From positions 122,219-186,218 of the forward strand of contig JARGOF010000003.1 in assembly GCA_029212415.1 (NCBI GenBank): DNA of 64,000 nt. Reading direction: 5' to 3'. The position numbers were made by a program, and so were the translations under genes. The notes beneath the pieces were generated by a model. The model saw only the letters and a list, made by a program, of their open reading frames with translations. It had not been told where the DNA came from and did no database searches. This DNA is from Rhizobiaceae bacterium. Its GTDB lineage: Bacteria > Pseudomonadota > Alphaproteobacteria > Rhizobiales > Rhizobiaceae. How positions within the stretch are numbered: position 1 is the stretch's first letter; every line of letters begins with the position of its first letter. This document shows positions 26,176 through 34,814 of this stretch, piece after piece.

Positions 26176-27891
26176 ATGGCGGTGCAGGAAAACGAAGACA
26201 GACAACCACGCAATGGTGCTGAGTCACTGTTGACCGGATTGAAACAGCACGGGGTTGATTACCTCTTTGCCAATGCCGGTACGGATTTTCCACCGATTAT
26301 CGAAGCGTTGTGTTCGCTTTCCGCAGACAGAATTCCCACGGCGATTACCATTCCGCATGAAACGGCAAGTGTTGCCATGGCCCATGGTTATTTCCTGGTC
26401 ACCGGGCGTGCGCAGGCTGTCATGGTCCATGTCAATGTCGGGCTTGCAAATGCTGCCATGGGCGTCATCAACGCTGCGAGCGACAATATACCGGTTCTGG
26501 TCATGTCCGGGCGCACGCCGATTACCGAATCGGGTCGACGCGGGTCGCGCATGACCCCCATTCAGTACGGACAGGAAATGTATGATCAGGCTTCGCTGGT
26601 GTCCGATACGGTGAAGTTTCATTATGAAATGCGCTATCCGGAGCAGGGCGAGCCTTTGGTGTCGCGCGCTCTGGCACTGGCGTCCAGTTCGCCGGAAGGC
26701 CCCGTCTATCTCAGTCTGCCGCGCGAGGCGCTGTCGGCCGATATTGAGCCGGGACAGGCAACACCCGCTACAGCCAGGCCGGCGGCCAGCCGGGCCTACC
26801 CGGATCCTGAGATGATTGCTACCGCCGCTCAATGGCTGGAAAATGCAAAGGCGCCGGTTTTACTGGTGCAGAGAGGTGACCCGAAGGGCCAGCTGTCACA
26901 GGCGCTTCAGGCTTTTGCATCAACCCATGCCATTCCCGTGGCCGAACCATTTTCGGTTCGAAATGTCATGCCGTCTTCGCATGACATGTTTATAGGTCAT
27001 GACGTCAAAACGGCCATTGAAGGTGCTGATGTCATTGTTGCGCTTGATTGTGATATTCCGTGGATTGAAGCGGTGCACCGGCCACCGCCTCAGACAAAGA
27101 TCATTCATATCGGGCCCGATCCGCATTTTGCCAGAATGCCGGTGCGCGGCTATCAGACGGACCTGGCCATTCTTTCCGATGCAAGCGCCGCAATCGCAGC
27201 CCTTTCTGCAGCCATGCCATCTCCAGGAAGCCGGGTTGCAGAGCGCTCCGCAGCGATCGCTGCCCGGACCCATGAACGGCGGCAGGCGGCGCAAGTCGTG
27301 GCCGAAGCCGGGTGCGGTAGCCCGATGACGGCTGATTGGCTGAGCAAATGCCTGTCGGAAGCAATGGGCGAGGATGCTGCTGTCTTTGCAGAGCTGGGTG
27401 TCCTTCCGGGAATGATGAATCTCAGCGGCCCGAACCGGGTTTTCTCAAATCCGCATTCGGGTGGTCTGGGTTGGGCCATGCCGGCTGCCCTGGGCGCTCA
27501 ATTGGCCGATCGCGAGAGATTGGTGACAGCCTGTATTGGAGACGGTTCCTACATATTTGCCAATCCTGCAGCCTGTCATCAGATTGCCGAGGCGCTGGCT
27601 CTTCCCATTTTGACAATTATCAAGAATAATGGACTCTGGAATGCGGTACGCCGCTCGGTCGTCAATGCCTATCCCAACGGCGCTGCAGCGGTTACCAACA
27701 CAATGCCATTAACATCACTGGAACCTGCACCTGATTACCTGAAAATTGCAGAGGCCAGCAGAGCCTATACGGAACGGGTGGAGGACGGTCGCGATTTGCC
27801 CGCTGCTCTGGCGCGTGCCATTCACATTATTCGCAATGAAAGACGCCAGGCCGTGCTCGACGTTCGGATTGCCATATCGGACAGTTTTTAA
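26176..27891 (+). CDS. Thiamine-diphosphate-dependent enzyme (acetolactate synthase/decarboxylase superfamily)
   Basis: This protein of about 571 residues has the three-domain TPP layout. The catalytic Glu lies in PHETASVAMAHGYF, the middle domain starts near ATAAQWLENAKAPVLLV, and the C-terminal cofactor motif runs GDGSYIF...IIKNNGLWNAV (GDG to NN). Family members decarboxylate or ligate 2-keto acids. A closer assignment (benzoylformate decarboxylase-like or other) is not possible by eye. The ATG at 26176 is used; a GTG at 26152 and a GTG at 26182 with AGGGGG upstream are alternatives. It is divergent from the TAXI operon and followed after 3 bases by a TauE-type exporter gene. Confidence 0.78.
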   Translation: MAVQENEDRQPRNGAESLLTGLKQHGVDYLFANAGTDFPPIIEALCSLSADRIPTAITIPHETASVAMAHGYFLVTGRAQAVMVHVNVGLANAAMGVINAASDNIPVLVMSGRTPITESGRRGSRMTPIQYGQEMYDQASLVSDTVKFHYEMRYPEQGEPLVSRALALASSSPEGPVYLSLPREALSADIEPGQATPATARPAASRAYPDPEMIATAAQWLENAKAPVLLVQRGDPKGQLSQALQAFASTHAIPVAEPFSVRNVMPSSHDMFIGHDVKTAIEGADVIVALDCDIPWIEAVHRPPPQTKIIHIGPDPHFARMPVRGYQTDLAILSDASAAIAALSAAMPSPGSRVAERSAAIAARTHERRQAAQVVAEAGCGSPMTADWLSKCLSEAMGEDAAVFAELGVLPGMMNLSGPNRVFSNPHSGGLGWAMPAALGAQLADRERLVTACIGDGSYIFANPAACHQIAEALALPILTIIKNNGLWNAVRRSVVNAYPNGAAAVTNTMPLTSLEPAPDYLKIAEASRAYTERVEDGRDLPAALARAIHIIRNERRQAVLDVRIAISDSF

Positions 27892-27894
27892 AAC

Positions 27895-28632
27895 ATGGAC
27901 GTCAATCTGATCTACATTCTCATCGGCTTTGCTTTGGGCGGAATTTTGAAGGGTGCAACCGGGGCAGGCGCTCCGATCCTCGTGGTGCCGATCATTGCAA
28001 TGACCTACAATGTGCCGCTTGCGGTAACGATCTTCATCATGCCGAATATCATATCGAATGTCTGGCAGGGCTGGTCGCATCGCGCGCACAGCCTGCCGCT
28101 GGTCTTTGTCCTGCAATTTGCCATTGCCGGCGCATTGGGCGCTGCAGCAGGGACGGTGATGCTGGCGTCGCTATCGGGGGAAACGCTCAAGCTGATGGTG
28201 GCCTTTGCGGTTTTGGCCTATATTGCCTTCAGAATGATGAAACCCGAATGGGTCCTTGCCTATGCCAGAGCCGTGCAGGTGGTTTTTCCCATCGGTATTG
28301 TGGCGGGCATTCTCCAAGGGGCATCGGGAATTTCCGCGCCCGTATCGATTACTTTTCTGAACGCCATGCGGCTTGAGCGCGGGCAATTCATCTCTACCAT
28401 TTCGGTTTTCTTCGTATCGATGGCAATCGTGCAGTTGCCATTGCTGATGAGTTACGGATTCCTGACGCTGGAGCGATTCTGGTTAAGTTGTGCAGCCATT
28501 ATTCCTCTGGTGGCCTTTATGCCGGTGGGAAGCTTTCTTGCAAAAAAGATATCCAAACAGACCTTTGATCGCGTGATTCTTGCATTGCTGGCCGTTGTTG
28601 CCCTCAAATTGATATATGAAGCCTGGGCGTGA
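27895..28632 (+). CDS. TauE/SafE-family membrane transporter
   Basis: This 245-residue hydrophobic protein has about eight membrane segments. The duplicated family motif appears as GGILKGATGAGAPILVVPIIA near the N-terminus and GILQGASGISAPVSITFLNA in the second half. TauE/SafE proteins are proposed exporters of sulfite, sulfoacetate or other small organic acids. It begins 3 bases after the TPP-enzyme stop, so they form one operon. Export of an acidic end product or uptake of a related acid are both possible. Confidence 0.8.
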   Translation: MDVNLIYILIGFALGGILKGATGAGAPILVVPIIAMTYNVPLAVTIFIMPNIISNVWQGWSHRAHSLPLVFVLQFAIAGALGAAAGTVMLASLSGETLKLMVAFAVLAYIAFRMMKPEWVLAYARAVQVVFPIGIVAGILQGASGISAPVSITFLNAMRLERGQFISTISVFFVSMAIVQLPLLMSYGFLTLERFWLSCAAIIPLVAFMPVGSFLAKKISKQTFDRVILALLAVVALKLIYEAWA

Positions 28633-28667
28633 GTGGCCTGACATAGATCAAAACGCCCCATTCACGC
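28627..28667 (+). terminator. Possible stem-loop at the end of the TauE-type gene
   Basis: GCGTGAGTGG (28627-28636, overlapping the stop codon) can pair with CCATTCACGC (28658-28667), ten pairs including one G-T. The loop is 21 bases long and no T-run follows, so termination activity is uncertain. Confidence 0.3.
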
Positions 28668-28758
28668 AGACGCTAAAGATAAGCCATAGGCCAATATCAT
28701 GGCGTGATGTGTATCGGCTTTCGTCCCGATGCCACGCCAGTCGAGCTATGGTGACACA

Positions 28759-29049
28759 ATGACAGCTGATCTACAGACAGAACTGAGCTCCTTGCGTGCG
28801 GAACTGGCAGCACTGCGCGAGGAAAAGGCGCAGGCCTCCGGCGAAAAGAAACCCGAGAGTGAGCCTGAGCGCGAAAAGCAATCCAAAACGCTGTCTTCCT
28901 ACCTGAAACCCGAGGCAGTTTCCGAAGAACTGGACAATGCGCTGAAGGAATTGACAGATCTGAGCGAGAAAGAAATTGCCGAGCATCCGATGCTGGCAAT
29001 GGGCATCGTATTTGCTGTCGGCTTTCTGGCCGGAAGAGCGACAAAATAG
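28759..29049 (+). CDS. Small coiled-coil membrane-anchored protein (ElaB/YqjD-like)
   Basis: This 96-residue protein has a heptad-rich charged N-terminal part (LSSLRAELAALREEKAQ), a second helix (SEELDNALKELTDLSEKEIAEHP) and a C-terminal membrane segment AMGIVFAVGFLAGRATK. The HPMLAMGIVFAVGFLAGR ending is typical of ElaB/YqjD/DUF883 inner-membrane proteins, which are associated with ribosomes or stress in enterobacteria. The ATG at 28759 has a weak ribosome site; one at 28729 would add ten residues. It is paired with the next gene, a YqjE-like protein, as in the yqjD-yqjE arrangement. Confidence 0.65.
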   Translation: MTADLQTELSSLRAELAALREEKAQASGEKKPESEPEREKQSKTLSSYLKPEAVSEELDNALKELTDLSEKEIAEHPMLAMGIVFAVGFLAGRATK

Positions 29050-29060
29050 CAGGAGGCGAC

Positions 29061-29561
29061 ATGAGCCATTTGAAACGTAATCTGCTGCTGCTGTGGCGTG
29101 CCGAGCGTGTCCTGACCGAGGCGCGTATCAAATTGACGACACGCAAGCTGGTTCTTGCCACGGTCGCGGCTATCTCCTGCCTTTTTGCCTGGGGCATGCT
29201 CAATGTGGCCGGCTATTTCGCCCTTGAACCATTGTTCGGAAGGGCTCTGGCGGCGCTGGCCGTCGGTTTGTCGGATATTGTGCTGGCTTTGGTGTTCCTG
29301 GTGGTTGCACACGGCCTTCGTCCTGCATCGGAAGAGGCGATGGTTGCCGAGGTGCGTGATATAGCCCTTGGCGAAATCGGCGCCGAGGTTGAAGATGTTC
29401 AGAACAAGCTGTTGCTTATGCGCGACGAGGTGGCAAACCTCGGCACCAGCATCACAACCTTGGTTCACAAGCCCATGGACATGCTTTCTCCGGCACTGAT
29501 CGGACCTGTTCTCATCGCCCTGACGAAACTCATCAGGGCGAAATCAAAAGACAAGGCGTAG
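29061..29561 (+). CDS. Phage holin-superfamily/YqjE-like membrane protein
   Basis: This 166-residue protein has two adjacent membrane segments (LVLATVAAISCLFAWGMLNVAGYFAL and ALAALAVGLSDIVLALVFLVVAHGL) followed by an amphipathic cytoplasmic tail with heptads (VEDVQNKLLLMRDEVANLG). This is the pattern of the DUF1469/YqjE group. An AGGAGG site precedes the ATG, 11 bases after the previous stop. Function is unknown; the genome pairing with an ElaB/YqjD-like gene suggests an envelope or stress role. Confidence 0.6.
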   Translation: MSHLKRNLLLLWRAERVLTEARIKLTTRKLVLATVAAISCLFAWGMLNVAGYFALEPLFGRALAALAVGLSDIVLALVFLVVAHGLRPASEEAMVAEVRDIALGEIGAEVEDVQNKLLLMRDEVANLGTSITTLVHKPMDMLSPALIGPVLIALTKLIRAKSKDKA

Positions 29562-29571
29562 TCCAGAGGAT

Positions 29572-29811
29572 TTAGTCTGATGCCTTGCGAAGACGCTCAT
29601 AGGCATCCTTCATCTTCATTCCAAGGTCTTTGGCCGCTTCGCCGATCTCGTCGCCGCTCTTTTCCAATTGCGCCCTGGACAGGAATTTGTCCCATTGGCC
29701 CGTTAGATCTTCCCATTCGTCTTCGGCTTCCTTCGAGGCGAGGTGAAGTTGCAATTTGAGTTCATCGCGCTTCTGTTTCATATCCGCGATAAGGTCTGAA
29801 ATATCCGTCAT
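29572..29811 (-). CDS. Small helical protein of unknown function
   Basis: This 79-residue, highly charged and wholly helical protein (MKQKRDELKLQLHLASKEAEDEWEDL, then ...IGEAAKDLGMKMKDAYERLRKAS) has no membrane segment and no cysteine. It has apolipoprotein-like amphipathic character and resembles small stress-related coiled-coil proteins, but I do not recognise a named family. It is convergent with the YqjE-like gene (10-base gap) and has a GGAGCC site before the ATG. The upstream 236 bases (29812-30047) hold its promoter and no visible gene. Confidence 0.6.
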   Translation of the reverse strand: MTDISDLIADMKQKRDELKLQLHLASKEAEDEWEDLTGQWDKFLSRAQLEKSGDEIGEAAKDLGMKMKDAYERLRKASD

Positions 29812-30034
29812 GGTGGGCTCCTGTGCCTTTTGGATGGATTGATTTAATCAGATGATCAGGCAACTGTCTTCAACAAAGCTGTACTTGCGTTACGGTTGCA
29901 GTCGTTGGAAGGTGACAAAAAGGCGCAAGCAGTCGCAAAGATGTTGCCAGCGCAAAGGTCGGCGGTTCTCATCGCGGCCACACGCAAAGGGTGAAAAAAG
30001 GTCGCGAGGCATATTGTGGTAAATCGTTACCTGC

Positions 30035-30048
30035 GTAAGTATACTTAC
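30035..30048. repeat. 14-bp perfect palindrome at the 3' end of the response-regulator gene
   Basis: GTAAGTATACTTAC is a perfect palindrome whose last base is the final base of the response-regulator coding region (leftward strand). It could be a protein-binding site for the neighbouring leftward small gene or simply chance in an AT-rich stretch. Confidence 0.3.
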
Positions 30049-30701
30049 TAAAGCCCCAGCTGAGCGGCCAGTTTCGCCAGCGCGACAGCATTGCCGCCGC
30101 CGGTTTTTTCGCGAATGGAAAGCCGGTGACTTTCCACCGTGCGCACACTGATATCCAGCAGGGATGCGACCTGCCTGTTGGTCATGCCCTTGGACAAGGC
30201 AGACAGGACTTCCTTTTCTCGATCTGTCATGCCGAAGTGGCTTGTCGACATGGGGCGGTTTGACGATTTGCAGGCAAGGGAAGCCGCAGCTTGAGGCCCA
30301 AGATAGGTTGCGCCCAGCGCAACCGACTTGATGGCATTGATCATTTCCGGTTTGGAAACATCCTTCATGACAAAACCATTGGCACCAATGCGCAATGCCT
30401 CCTGAACATATTCCTCGCTGTCGTAAATCGACAGAAACAGGATTCTTGTATCCGGCAGCATTTCCCTGATGATCAGCGCCGCCTCAAGGCCGTTCATTTC
30501 GGGCATGGCCAGGTCCAGAAGGATCATGTCGGGTGCAACTTCCCGGCACAGTTCCACAGCCTGACGCCCGGTGCTGCCTTCGCCGACAATATCCACAAAA
30601 TCAACATCGGCGAGACGGGATCTTATGCCTTCCCGCAGCAAGTCGTGATCATCAACTATAACAAGCCGAATCCGGTTGCCGTCTGTGATTGCAGACTGCA
30701 T
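30048..30701 (-). CDS. NarL/LuxR-family response regulator
   Basis: This 217-residue protein has an N-terminal receiver domain (LVIVDDHDLLREGIRSRL; phospho-acceptor Asp in DMILLDLAMPEMNG; conserved Lys in GFVMKDVSKPE) and a C-terminal GerE/LuxR helix-turn-helix (MTDREKEVLSALSKGMTNRQVASLL...TVESHR). It is encoded 29 bases downstream of a HisKA_3 sensor kinase, its obvious partner. The pair is divergent from a TakP-like TRAP operon, which it probably controls through the 431-base shared region. Confidence 0.88.
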   Translation of the reverse strand: MQSAITDGNRIRLVIVDDHDLLREGIRSRLADVDFVDIVGEGSTGRQAVELCREVAPDMILLDLAMPEMNGLEAALIIREMLPDTRILFLSIYDSEEYVQEALRIGANGFVMKDVSKPEMINAIKSVALGATYLGPQAAASLACKSSNRPMSTSHFGMTDREKEVLSALSKGMTNRQVASLLDISVRTVESHRLSIREKTGGGNAVALAKLAAQLGL

Positions 30702-30730
30702 TCGTTCCCCTTTTTATTCTTATTGTTCCA

Positions 30731-32092
30731 TTATTGTTGCTGTTTTACTACCGGCAAAACCACACGGATTGCAAGCCCGCCCGATGCTGCCTTTGAAAAG
30801 CGGATGGTGCCTTGACGCGTGTCAATGCGCTCCTTCATGTTGCGGATGCCAAGTCCGCCACCGCTGTCTTGCGTTTCGGAGCCTCGCGTCATTCCGGTAC
30901 CGTCGTCGTTCAGTTCGAAGACCACCTTGTTGCCGTTCCTGTGAAGCCTGATTCGGACATGTTTTGCCTCTGCGTGGCGGGCCACATTGGTCAAAGCTTC
31001 CTGGGTGATTCGATAGAGTGCGGTTTTTGCTTCATCGGACAGGGTCTGCCTGACCTGCTGAGCATCGACGTCAACCTTGATGCCGCTTTGCAGCGAGAAC
31101 TCGGTTCCCAGACTCTTCAAGGCTGCGGCCAGCCCCATATCGTCCAAGACGGAGGGGCGCAAAGCCATTGAAATCCTTCGCACTTCCGTTATCGCCTCAT
31201 CCAGGGCCTTCATGGATTTTCCGATGGGCTCGCCAATCTGGCTTTTTCCCGATGATTTGCTGAGGGCGGTTTCCAGACCATAGCGCGCCGACACCAGCAG
31301 TTGGCTGATGCTGTCATGCAGTTCTCGCGACACGCGTTTGCGTTCTTCTTCCTGAATATCGACCTGGCGGGCACTGAGTTCTTTCAGTCGGGCATCTGCG
31401 AAGCGTTGTTCCGACAAACGCGCGATGGAGATGATCGTGGCGGTCAGCAGCATGCCGACAAACATCAAAACAAACAGCACCATACGCGTTTCGCTTACAT
31501 TGTTTTGCAATTCAGCCTGAACTGTTGATACCTCGTCCAAGACATCATCCAGATAGATTCCCGTGCCGATCATCCACTTCCAATTATCCAGAAAAACCGA
31601 ATAGCCGAGTTTTTCGACATAGGCGCCGGAAGAGGGCTTTTTCCAGATGTAGGAGTAGAATTCGCCGCCCTCCTTGGCGCGAGTGATCAGGTCACGGACA
31701 ACGGGTTTGCCATCAGCGTCCTCAAGCCCGATCCAGTTGCTGCCAACCAGGTAGGTGAGGTGGGGATTGACGATATTCGTTCCGTCCTCATCGTAGATGT
31801 AGAAGTAGCTGTCTTCGCCAAAGTTCATCTTGCGGACGATCTCTTTGACCTGTCTTTGCGCCTGTCTTTTTGTCTTGAGTTTCGACGTGTAAATGGGTTG
31901 CAAGGCGTTTTGGGCCAGCGTGACGTAGTTTTTCAGTTCTGTCCGCTTGATGCTCAGAAAGAGGCTTTCTATGGTTTCTGACTGTGAGTGTGAAAGGCGT
32001 TCGGACTGGAATTCAACAACAAAACTCATCGCAGCCGTGACCAGCACAAAGGGCAGCAGCGTGATGAAGAACAGTTTGGTTTTAAGTCGCAT
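30731..32092 (-). CDS. Sensor histidine kinase with periplasmic Cache domain (HisKA_3 type)
   Basis: This 453-residue kinase has a first membrane segment (LFFITLLPFVLVTAAMSFVVEF), then a single Cache_2 sensor domain of about 170 residues. That domain contains GEDSYFYIYDEDGTNIVNPHLTYLVGSNW and LDNWKWMIGTGIYLDDV. A second membrane segment (MVLFVLMFVGMLLTATIISI) follows. The HisKA_3 box SRELHDSISQLLVSARYGL contains the phosphorylated His, and the ATPase domain has the N-box EALTNVARHAEAKHV and GGGLGIRNMKER. The ATG at 32092 has a GGAAGG site; an earlier ATG adds residues without family support. Cache_2 sensors often bind small organic acids, fitting a TRAP transporter next door. Confidence 0.87.
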   Translation of the reverse strand: MRLKTKLFFITLLPFVLVTAAMSFVVEFQSERLSHSQSETIESLFLSIKRTELKNYVTLAQNALQPIYTSKLKTKRQAQRQVKEIVRKMNFGEDSYFYIYDEDGTNIVNPHLTYLVGSNWIGLEDADGKPVVRDLITRAKEGGEFYSYIWKKPSSGAYVEKLGYSVFLDNWKWMIGTGIYLDDVLDEVSTVQAELQNNVSETRMVLFVLMFVGMLLTATIISIARLSEQRFADARLKELSARQVDIQEEERKRVSRELHDSISQLLVSARYGLETALSKSSGKSQIGEPIGKSMKALDEAITEVRRISMALRPSVLDDMGLAAALKSLGTEFSLQSGIKVDVDAQQVRQTLSDEAKTALYRITQEALTNVARHAEAKHVRIRLHRNGNKVVFELNDDGTGMTRGSETQDSGGGLGIRNMKERIDTRQGTIRFSKAASGGLAIRVVLPVVKQQQ

Positions 32093-32523
32093 TGGCAACC
32101 TTCCGTTCATTGTTGTTTGAAATCGTTTGAGCACAGGCAACCGGAGTGTTTTTACGACTGCAATTCCTGTGCTGCAGGTGTGACCAATGTTCGCAGCGGG
32201 CGACACCTGACGAAACACAAGTCATTCCTTATCATGTGTTTTGAAGATGATAGGGCCTGTATTGCGGCGTCGGCATTGTTTGTCAAAGCTGGAAACCATT
32301 GAAATACCATTGTTTCGAAGTTCTTGCCGTTGGCAGTCAATTGGCACGAAATGCACATTTGTGTCGGTTGAAGGGGGAGGCAAATGGGACGTCCGGTCTG
32401 CATCAGTAGTATTGCGGATACAATTGGTAATTGCACGAATTGTGATTTTGTTGTCAAATGCCTATTGAAGCCCGACAACTTGCGGAAATCCGTGTTGTGA
32501 ATGGCTCAATTGGGAGGATATCT
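32093..32523. other. 431-base divergent regulatory region between sensor kinase and TRAP genes
   Basis: No convincing gene is present; a short frame from 32458 runs into dctP but lacks a ribosome-binding site and any signal-peptide character. The region should hold promoters for both directions. The best visible element is an inverted repeat at 32420-32443, listed separately. Confidence 0.5.
32420..32443. promoter_or_regulatory. Candidate operator upstream of the TRAP binding-protein gene
   Basis: ACAATT (32420-32425) and AATTGT (32438-32443) form a perfect inverted repeat with 12 bases between the arms, about 80 bases upstream of dctP. Its position suits an activator such as the NarL-type regulator at 30048-30701. 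The arms are short, so confidence is limited. Confidence 0.3.
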
Positions 32524-33606
32524 ATGGAACGTCGTAAATTCTTGACGGGTGCTGCGCTTGCCGGTGCAGCAACAACTCTTTCTGCACCTGCGCTGGCGCA
32601 GGGTAAAAAGGAAATGGTCATCGTGTCGACCTGGCCACGTGACTTTCCGGGTCTCGGCCTGCCGGCACAGCGTCTTTCAGCACGTATAACCGAACTGACT
32701 GATGGCCGCATTGACGTGCAGTATTTTGCTGCGGGCGAACGCGTTGGCGCGTTTGATTCGTTTGACGAAGTCGCCTCTGGCAATGCTCAGGCCTATATTG
32801 CTGCCGATTACTACTGGAAAGGCAAGCATCCTGGCTGGGCGCCGTTCACGGCTATTCCATTCGGCATGACCTACACGGAAATCGACGCGTGGATCAAATA
32901 TGGTGGCGGTCAGGAACTCTGGGACGAACTCGCCGACGAATTTGGTCTGAAGAACTTTGCGGCCGGTAATACCGGTGTGCAGATGGGCGGCTGGTTCAAC
33001 AAGGAAATCGAAAGCGCTGACGACCTGAAAGGCCTGAAAATTCGTATGCCTGGCCTGGGTGGTGACGTCATGGCCAAACTGGGAGCATCGCCTGTTTCCC
33101 TGCCTGGCGGCCAGATTTATGAAAACCTGGTTTCCGGTGCGATTGATGCCACCGAGTGGGTCGGTCCCTACAATGACTATTTCCTGAAATTGTATGAGGC
33201 TGCCAAATATTACTATTGGCCTGGTATGCATGAGCCCGGTGCTCAGCTTGCTCTGGGAATGAACAAGAGCTGGTGGGGAACACTCAGCAAAAATGACCAG
33301 AATATCATTCAGGCCGCGTGTAACGAAGAAAATGCACGTACCATGGCTGAAACCAACGCCAACAACGGTGCTTATCTCAACCGTCTGATCAATGATCACG
33401 GTGTTCAGCTGCGTGAATTCAATGATGATGTCTATGAAGCCTTCGGTGAAGCTTCTGCCGAGGTCATCGAAGAAGCACGCGATCACAGCCCGCTGTCGAA
33501 GAAGATCTACGACGCCGTGCTTGAAAAACGGGCAGAACTGGGTGCATGGACAGAATTGTCCGACACAGCCTATGTCCAGAAGCGCAACAACGTCCTTAAC
33601 CGGTAA
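32524..33606 (+). CDS. TRAP transporter solute-binding protein, TakP-like (DctP family)
   Basis: This 360-residue exported protein has a Tat-type signal (MERRKFLTGAALAGAATTLSAPALAQ). The mature part matches the keto-acid/monocarboxylate-type DctP group: DYYWKGKHPGWA, AIPFGMTYTEIDAWIKYGGGQELWDE, GNTGVQMGGWFNKEI, LKIRMPGLGGDVMAKLGASP and DATEWVGPYNDYFLKLYEAAKYYYWPG. These blocks are shared with Rhodobacter TakP, which binds 2-keto acids as dimers. A GGGAGGA site precedes the ATG. The transporter subunits follow on the same strand. The ligand is probably a 2-keto or hydroxy acid, but this is inference. Confidence 0.85.
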   Translation: MERRKFLTGAALAGAATTLSAPALAQGKKEMVIVSTWPRDFPGLGLPAQRLSARITELTDGRIDVQYFAAGERVGAFDSFDEVASGNAQAYIAADYYWKGKHPGWAPFTAIPFGMTYTEIDAWIKYGGGQELWDELADEFGLKNFAAGNTGVQMGGWFNKEIESADDLKGLKIRMPGLGGDVMAKLGASPVSLPGGQIYENLVSGAIDATEWVGPYNDYFLKLYEAAKYYYWPGMHEPGAQLALGMNKSWWGTLSKNDQNIIQAACNEENARTMAETNANNGAYLNRLINDHGVQLREFNDDVYEAFGEASAEVIEEARDHSPLSKKIYDAVLEKRAELGAWTELSDTAYVQKRNNVLNR

Positions 33607-33632
33607 TTGCGCTGATCGAACGACTGGAACTT

Positions 33633-33656
33633 GCGAGACGGGGCAACCCGTCTCGC
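33633..33656 (+). terminator. Stem-loop after the TRAP binding-protein gene
   Basis: A perfect 10-bp stem (GCGAGACGGG / CCCGTCTCGC) closed by a GCAA tetraloop (GNRA class, unusually stable) starts 26 bases after the dctP stop. Only CTTT follows, so it is more likely an attenuator or RNA-protecting element than a full terminator. The remaining 165 bases before the next gene show nothing else. Confidence 0.65.
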
Positions 33657-33821
33657 CTTTGGAGGAAGTTCCAGAGGATCGGATGTGAACGGGTTGTTAT
33701 CCGGCTGAGACCGGAAAGAACACGTTTGTTGCCGATATGCGGTGGCAGGGACCTGGTTCCATTGCCGTGACCTTTTGCATTTTATCCTGATCTGGTGATA
33801 ACCGGACGTGGGGGAACAATA

Positions 33822-34814
33822 ATGGCGGAATCGCCAACGATCCAAATACAGCCGACGCTGTCCTTTTCGAATTTGGTGCGTGTCTTCGGCTGGTCTGTCT
33901 TGGCCATATTGGCCGTATTTCTGGTCAATAATTTTCTGAACTATGGCGCCGACTATCCCGGGGCCGGCGCGGCGCTCAGAGAGCAGCCATCGCTATCGGC
34001 GATGCTGCAATTGGCGCTTTATCCGCTTGCCGTTGTCATTGCCGCGGCGCACGTCTGGAGATCGAGCGACACGAGTCTGCGTTCAGATGGCGCGAGAATA
34101 TCCAACATCAATACATTTGTGATCAGGGCAGCCTTCTGGACCGTGCTGATTGTCGGTGTTGCCGATCTTGTCGTTTCCTTCATGCGTGTGGAGGATTTGC
34201 TTGAAGGTGTTGTCGGCGAGCAATTGACCAAGGATCTGGGGCGATCCCAGTTTCGCGGCCTTTATATGCATGTTCCACTGATCGCCTTCAGCATTGTACT
34301 GGCGGCATTCACCCGTACGTTGGGGTTTCACTGGCTGGCTTTGCTGATTGTCGCCGCTGAACTCGGCATTGTCATCATGCGGTTTGTTTTTTCCTACGAA
34401 CAGGCATTCATGTCGGATCTGGTTCGATTCTGGTATGGCGCGCTGTTTCTGTTCGCCAGCGCCTATACGTTGCTGGAGGAGGGGCATGTGCGGGTTGATG
34501 TGTTCTATGCGTCCTTTACCACCAAGACCAAATCCGTGGTCAATGCGGTCTGCACGATTTTCATGGGGCTGACATTCTGCTGGACAATTCTGATTGTCGG
34601 TATGGGGCAGAAGACCTCGATCATCAACAGCCCTGTCCTCAATTTTGAAACAACACAGGCCGGCTTCGGCATGTATGTGAAATACATGATGGCCGGGTTT
34701 CTTGGAATTTTCGCCATTTCAATGATGATCCAGTTTGTCAGTTATCTGATGGAGGCGGTGGCCGATTATCGTGGTGAGCCAGGATCGCGTGTCATTGCGG
34801 AACCGACGATGTAA
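33822..34814 (+). CDS. TRAP transporter small permease (DctQ family), enlarged
   Basis: This 330-residue polytopic protein is nearly twice the usual DctQ length (about 160-200). The C-terminal half has the DctQ pattern: SDLVRFWYGALFLFASAYTLLEEGHVRVDVFYASFTTKTKSVVNAVCTIFMG, in which the EEGHVRVDVFY stretch is the family signature. The N-terminal half adds about four extra membrane segments, as in the DctQ partners of TakP-like systems. A GGGGGAA site precedes the ATG at 33822. The next gene begins after 196 bases that contain no obvious gene. Confidence 0.8.
   Translation: MAESPTIQIQPTLSFSNLVRVFGWSVLAILAVFLVNNFLNYGADYPGAGAALREQPSLSAMLQLALYPLAVVIAAAHVWRSSDTSLRSDGARISNINTFVIRAAFWTVLIVGVADLVVSFMRVEDLLEGVVGEQLTKDLGRSQFRGLYMHVPLIAFSIVLAAFTRTLGFHWLALLIVAAELGIVIMRFVFSYEQAFMSDLVRFWYGALFLFASAYTLLEEGHVRVDVFYASFTTKTKSVVNAVCTIFMGLTFCWTILIVGMGQKTSIINSPVLNFETTQAGFGMYVKYMMAGFLGIFAISMMIQFVSYLMEAVADYRGEPGSRVIAEPTM

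Noticed and set aside
26176..28632. Sulfoacetaldehyde acetyltransferase (Xsc) with sulfite exporter
   Set aside because: The TauE-type neighbour is suggestive, but the N-terminal sequence does not resemble Xsc, so a sulfonate pathway is not claimed.
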